From Bacteroidota bacterium (lineage in GTDB: Bacteria; Bacteroidota; Ignavibacteria; Kapaibacteriales; NICIL-2): a DNA stretch of 64,000 nucleotides. The notes below the pieces were generated by a model that ran no database searches, was not told the origin of the DNA, and saw nothing but the letters and a program-made list of their open reading frames with translations. The position numbers were made by a program, and so were the translations under genes. Below, piece after piece: positions 60,731-64,000 of this stretch. Where the stretch lies: the NCBI GenBank assembly GCA_019695345.1, contig JAIBAE010000007.1:40006-104005 (forward strand), written 5' to 3'. Positions within the stretch are counted from its first letter, which is position 1; every line of letters begins with the position of its first letter.

Positions 60731-62680
60731 CTAATGTACAAACATTACGGTGCGAATAATGTTGTTTGCTTTCATGCGTATAAAATATACTCCGTGGCTT
60801 AAGTGCTGTGTGGTAAATGTAACATCGTGTGTGCCTGCCGTAAAGCGTGCAGTGGTTATTCTGCTTATTTCTTTACCTGTAGTTGAGTACATTGAGATTA
60901 CAACATTGGCATCGGTAGTTAATTTAAAGCGTACTGTTCCTGCATCCTGAACTACGGTTGGCAGTACTTGTAATTCGGGAATTACACGCTCTGCGAAATC
61001 TACGCCCGTTGTGTTGAGTTCATCGTACCATTTTTGCAGTTGAAGCATTTCGCATGTTGTTAGCGATACACTTGGCGGCATTGGTTTGTAGCCGGGTTGG
61101 CGTGTTGCCGTTCCAACAATTATACCTTGCAAGTCAAACACTAATGCAGAGTCTGTCAGGTCAAGTCCGCCGGCGGCAGTATTACCACTATGGCAACCAA
61201 TACAACGTTCTTGCAGTATTGCGGTAATGGTTCCGTTGTAGGTAATTTTGGTTGTATCGCATGGCTTGTTATCAACAGAGGAAATCCATTTTTTGATAAT
61301 GGTTTTTTCGCACGCTGTTAATGGTGTAACAGGTGGCATTGCACTACAACCTGCTTCGCGGTTAACAGAACATACTATTTTACCGCGCATCAGTTTTACA
61401 AGGGTGTCGTTTGTAAGGTCAATCCCACCCAACGGATAGGTTGTATTATGGCAACTGATACAACGATATTGCAGTAATGGTTTAACCGAGCCCGTGTATG
61501 TTACGGTTGTTGTATCGCATGGGATTGAAGTTATGTTTCCTGCCCATTTACGGATTTGCGTTGTTTGGCAAACGCTTAACATTCCTGCCGGTGGCATTAC
61601 ACTACAACCTGAACCTTTTGTTACCGAGCACAGTATTTTACTTTTGATTTTCTCGTTCATGGCATCGTCGGTTAAGTCGATGTTTGCTTGTGGTGTTGGT
61701 TTAGAGTGGCAACTGATACATTGCGATTGTAGTATTGGTTTAATAGCACCATTGTACGTAAAGTTATTTGTATCGCATGGTGTTTGCGGAATAGTATTAA
61801 TCCAACGGCGCACCTGTGCAATCTGGCAAGTAGTTAACGAGCCACTTGGTGGCATGGGTTTACACCCCGCACCTTTAACAATAGTGCAAAGAATTTTATT
61901 GCGAAGGTTACGTACCATTGTGGTATCGGTTAAATCAATTCCGGCTGATATTGTTAAACCACTGTGGCATCCGTAACAGTTTGCTTGCAGTATCGGAACA
62001 ATGGTTCCTTGGTAGGTAACGTTAACGGAATCGCACGGTGTTGGTGTTGTTCCACCGCCCGACCATTTACGTATCTGTGCAATCTGGCAGTTTGTAAGTT
62101 TTGTACCCGGTGGCATTGCCGAGCAACTACTTCCACCACTAACTGTGCAGAGTATCCTGTTTTTTATTACCTCGTTGTTTGCATCGTTTGTTAGGTTAAT
62201 ACCGCCCGATGGAGCTGAGCCGCTGTGGCACCCAATGCAATTAGTTTGTAGTATAGGTTTGATAGTTGCATCGTACGTAACATTTACCGAGTCGCACCCG
62301 GTATCGGTACATGTTGTGTTTTTTGCACCTTGGTTAATCCATGTAAGTATTGTTTGTTTTTGTGCGGCTGTTAATGGGGTTCGCGGCGAGGGCGGCATCT
62401 CGTTTTTGTTAGCAACCGTATAGCACTTACTTCCGCTTGGATTATATGCAACAATCCCTCTCATTATACCACTATACGTGGTAAGGTTATATCCTTCTGC
62501 ATGGGTAGTGGCATCGTGACATCCGCTCATACCGCAGTTAGAAAGAAAAATCGGTAGTACATCGCGCGAAAAGCAAACACTATCTACAAGTGTTTTGTTG
62601 GGCAAGTGTGGTTTGTTATAACTCTGTAATGCAAGTATTACGGGTATTGACAACACAACCACAAAAAATAGCTTTTTCAT
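60731..62680 (-). CDS. Secreted hexahaem-type c cytochrome with T9SS tag
   Basis: 649 residues. Signal peptide KLFFVVVLSIPVILALQSY. Six haem-attachment motifs occur: an atypical CGMSGCH (CX4CH) near residue 49, then CIGCH, CYGCH, CISCH, CISCH and CIGCH in five tandem units of about 90 residues. Each unit reads (T/K)...TY.G.I.PILQ..C..CHS, ..(G/N)IDLT.D..., ILC.V..G.GC..MPP, LT.C....IRKW, like Planctomycete-type cytochrome domains (PSCyt1), with a candidate Met axial ligand in MPP. The final unit has lost the ILC/GC cysteine pair. The last ~75 residues (VISMYSTTGKEISRI, LSHGVYFIRMKAN) are a T9SS sorting domain. A surface-exposed electron carrier is the likely role. It ends at the bidirectional terminator. 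Confidence 0.88.
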   Translation of the reverse strand: MKKLFFVVVLSIPVILALQSYNKPHLPNKTLVDSVCFSRDVLPIFLSNCGMSGCHDATTHAEGYNLTTYSGIMRGIVAYNPSGSKCYTVANKNEMPPSPRTPLTAAQKQTILTWINQGAKNTTCTDTGCDSVNVTYDATIKPILQTNCIGCHSGSAPSGGINLTNDANNEVIKNRILCTVSGGSSCSAMPPGTKLTNCQIAQIRKWSGGGTTPTPCDSVNVTYQGTIVPILQANCYGCHSGLTISAGIDLTDTTMVRNLRNKILCTIVKGAGCKPMPPSGSLTTCQIAQVRRWINTIPQTPCDTNNFTYNGAIKPILQSQCISCHSKPTPQANIDLTDDAMNEKIKSKILCSVTKGSGCSVMPPAGMLSVCQTTQIRKWAGNITSIPCDTTTVTYTGSVKPLLQYRCISCHNTTYPLGGIDLTNDTLVKLMRGKIVCSVNREAGCSAMPPVTPLTACEKTIIKKWISSVDNKPCDTTKITYNGTITAILQERCIGCHSGNTAAGGLDLTDSALVFDLQGIIVGTATRQPGYKPMPPSVSLTTCEMLQLQKWYDELNTTGVDFAERVIPELQVLPTVVQDAGTVRFKLTTDANVVISMYSTTGKEISRITTARFTAGTHDVTFTTQHLSHGVYFIRMKANNIIRTVMFVH

Positions 62681-62941
62681 AGTGGTGATTTATAGTGGAA
62701 GTGAACGTAAATATATATGTGTATGAATGATCTTGCATTATTCGTACGCTCAAAATTACCTAATCATACAGTTTAATCCTATTCGGAATTTTCAACCATT
62801 GCTGATACATGGAACATGCGGAATTGTTAACAAAACAATAATCTGTTGGAGATTACCCGCCAACTTGGTAGTTTGTGTACAGAATACAAGCAGCTGTATT
62901 CTATAATTTACGGCAGTACAATTTATTCATCCGGAGGAATC

Positions 62942-63931
62942 ATGAATCACCCTCGTATTGTGCTTTTAGCTTTTGGTTTTGTTGTATGCTCGGTAATAGG
63001 GTTTTCTCAACAATCTGCGTCTGGAATCAGAGTTGATTATTTTCAACGCGTTGAACCTTCGGGAACGCAACTTCGTCTGGGTGAGTTTACTGTTGTGCAA
63101 CGTTCTGCTTCCGATAAACCAATCTCATGTTTTCCGCAAAGTGCTAACGGTATTTACAATGTAAGTTTATCCAAAGGCACGTCCGCCCCTGCCGTAACAG
63201 GTAACGCAACAATTCATGGTGCTGTATTCAGTACAACAGGAATTCCCATGATTGGCGCAAGTGCGTATTTGTATCCGGGAAACATCCGCGTTCCAATTCA
63301 AGAAGACGGTACATATCTGCTAAACAATCTCGAGCCCGGTTCATATTCTGTTACCATCGTGCATCCGGGGTATCACCTGTACATGAGCAAAGTAACGGCA
63401 ACAACCGAAGAAACCAAAGGCACTGTTCTCGTTATGCGTCGCATTGGCGATGTAAACGAAATTGACACCATAAAACGCGAGCTGGATAAAGTACAACGCA
63501 TTTGTGCGCGTGGTTTTAAAACCAAACACTCAACAGCAACATCTGCGCCTGTTATACCACCACAAACAACAACCGAACGCGCAGGAACCTTAGTTGTACA
63601 AACACCGCCGGTATTAGAACAAGCCCCAACAATTGCAGAAGACAATCACGAACTCCACGCCGAAGATTTAGTAACCGAGGTTTCTGTGTTACCAAACCCG
63701 GCACTAGAATCGGCAACCATCAACTTTGCACTTGCAAACGAAAGCAAAGTACTATTAGAAGTATTCAGCATAGAAACCGGTCAGCGCGTAATGCTATTGG
63801 ATTTAGGCACCCACAAAAGTGGCGAAAGCAGTACCCGCATGAACATCAGCAATCTTGTGCGCGGCACATACTCAGTTCTTGTACGTGCATCAAGTTGCCA
63901 ATATGCACTTACAACATTTGTAAAAGAATAG
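62942..63931 (+). CDS. Secreted carboxypeptidase-regulatory-like protein with T9SS tag
   Basis: 329 residues from the ATG at 62942, which has CCGGAGGAATC directly before it; a longer frame to 62846 lacks such a site. Signal peptide IVLLAFGFVVCSVIGFSQ. A CarboxypepD_reg-like beta-sandwich lies at about 85-165 (HGAVFSTTGIPMIGASAYLYPG, DGTYLLNNLEPGSYSVTIVHPGYH). A Thr/Pro-rich linker follows, then the T9SS sorting domain from residue ~245 (VSVLPNPALESATINFALA, LVRGTYSVLVRAS, TFVKE). Surface or extracellular adhesive role is likely. A strong terminator and repeat A22 follow. Confidence 0.85.
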   Translation: MNHPRIVLLAFGFVVCSVIGFSQQSASGIRVDYFQRVEPSGTQLRLGEFTVVQRSASDKPISCFPQSANGIYNVSLSKGTSAPAVTGNATIHGAVFSTTGIPMIGASAYLYPGNIRVPIQEDGTYLLNNLEPGSYSVTIVHPGYHLYMSKVTATTEETKGTVLVMRRIGDVNEIDTIKRELDKVQRICARGFKTKHSTATSAPVIPPQTTTERAGTLVVQTPPVLEQAPTIAEDNHELHAEDLVTEVSVLPNPALESATINFALANESKVLLEVFSIETGQRVMLLDLGTHKSGESSTRMNISNLVRGTYSVLVRASSCQYALTTFVKE

Positions 63932-63951
63932 CCCACTCACGCATTATTTTT

Positions 63952-63988
63952 ATGGCGGTTATGTGCAAACATGACTGCCATTTTTTTT
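63952..63988 (+). terminator. Rho-independent terminator of the carboxypeptidase-regulatory gene
   Basis: A stem of 13 pairs (two of them G-U) with loop GCAA, arms 63952-63964 and 63969-63981, followed by eight T. Confidence 0.92.
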
Positions 63989-64000
63989 GCTATCGCCGGA
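63989..64000 (+). repeat. Family A repeat, copy A22 (cut by window end)
   Basis: GCTATCGCCGGA, starting directly after the terminator's T tract; the rest is outside the window. Confidence 0.6.

Noticed and set aside
1057..63999. Family A as a CRISPR array
   Set aside because: Copies are kilobases apart, in both orientations and diverged; there are no regular spacers or cas genes.
1057..64000. Family A or B as integron attC sites
   Set aside because: They are palindromic and follow genes, but they lack the RYYYAAC/GTTRRRY core pairs, the genes run in both directions, and the flanking genes include housekeeping genes (purF, thyA, rfaE1). No integrase is present.

Overview
The window looks like a chromosomal segment of a Bacteroidota/Chlorobiota-lineage bacterium. 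The evidence is several secreted proteins ending in a type IX secretion (T9SS) C-terminal sorting domain, a PD40/OmpA protein of PorE-like architecture, TonB-dependent uptake, and TAnnTTTG promoter boxes of the Bacteroidota type in front of several genes. A Kapabacteria- or Ignavibacteria-like member would fit, but the genus cannot be fixed from the sequence alone. Some starts carry Shine-Dalgarno sequences (for example 11510, 50446 and 62942) and many do not.

Layout. 1-7349: partial YCF48-type propeller protein, secreted CocE-like hydrolase, purF, TPR-adenylate cyclase. 7471-22168: GT39-like membrane glycosyltransferase, then a minus-strand surface locus (beta-barrel, 2811-residue coiled-coil protein, fibronectin-III protein). 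22480-27963: LVIVD lipoprotein, small lipoprotein, and a stress/effector operon (GyrI-like, DUF4287, double PhnB-type VOC, DUF1801) divergent from a GlxA/AraC regulator. 28115-39764: T9SS-tagged propeller protein, TonB receptor, M16 protease, PD40-OmpA protein. 40116-43954: DinB protein, then an exosortase H module (XrtH, partner membrane protein, one convergent LamG substrate ending in a VPTVTEWG sorting signal), then heptose kinase rfaE1. 44055-48602: second TPR cyclase, thyA, FlaR-like kinase, T9SS-tagged esterase. 49173-53490: MacA/MacB-like efflux operon. 53849-56679: kup and two small membrane/secreted proteins. 56807-59645: a restriction-modification island with an additional PD-(D/E)XK-like ORF. 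60094-64000: DinB protein, a six-haem c-type cytochrome with a T9SS tag, and a T9SS-tagged carboxypeptidase-regulatory-domain protein.

The most striking feature lies between the genes. At least 22 copies of a roughly 60-nt element (family A here) start with GCTAWCGCNNGACNGCACC and close with TGCGGGAGAA-like sequence. The two arms form a short stem whose bases change in compensating pairs from copy to copy (CCGCA/TGCGG, CGGCA/TGCCG, CTGCA/TGCAG, CCACA/TGTGG). Many copies sit 4-20 nt after a stop codon or directly after a terminator. Four intergenic gaps are bounded by inverted pairs, giving units of about 190-230 bp with MITE-like ends. A second family (B, 8 copies, including two identical 68-bp direct repeats around a cyclase gene) and a third (C) join A in a recurring B-C-A block that flanks the efflux operon on both sides. 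Other palindromes nest inside A loops, and one palindromic element sits in frame inside a cyclase gene. Together they suggest an intergenic repeat system that spreads and may shuffle gene cassettes.

Two protein-sorting systems coexist: T9SS (five tagged cargos here) and exosortase H with a single linked substrate. No tRNA, rRNA, CRISPR array or transposase gene was recognised.
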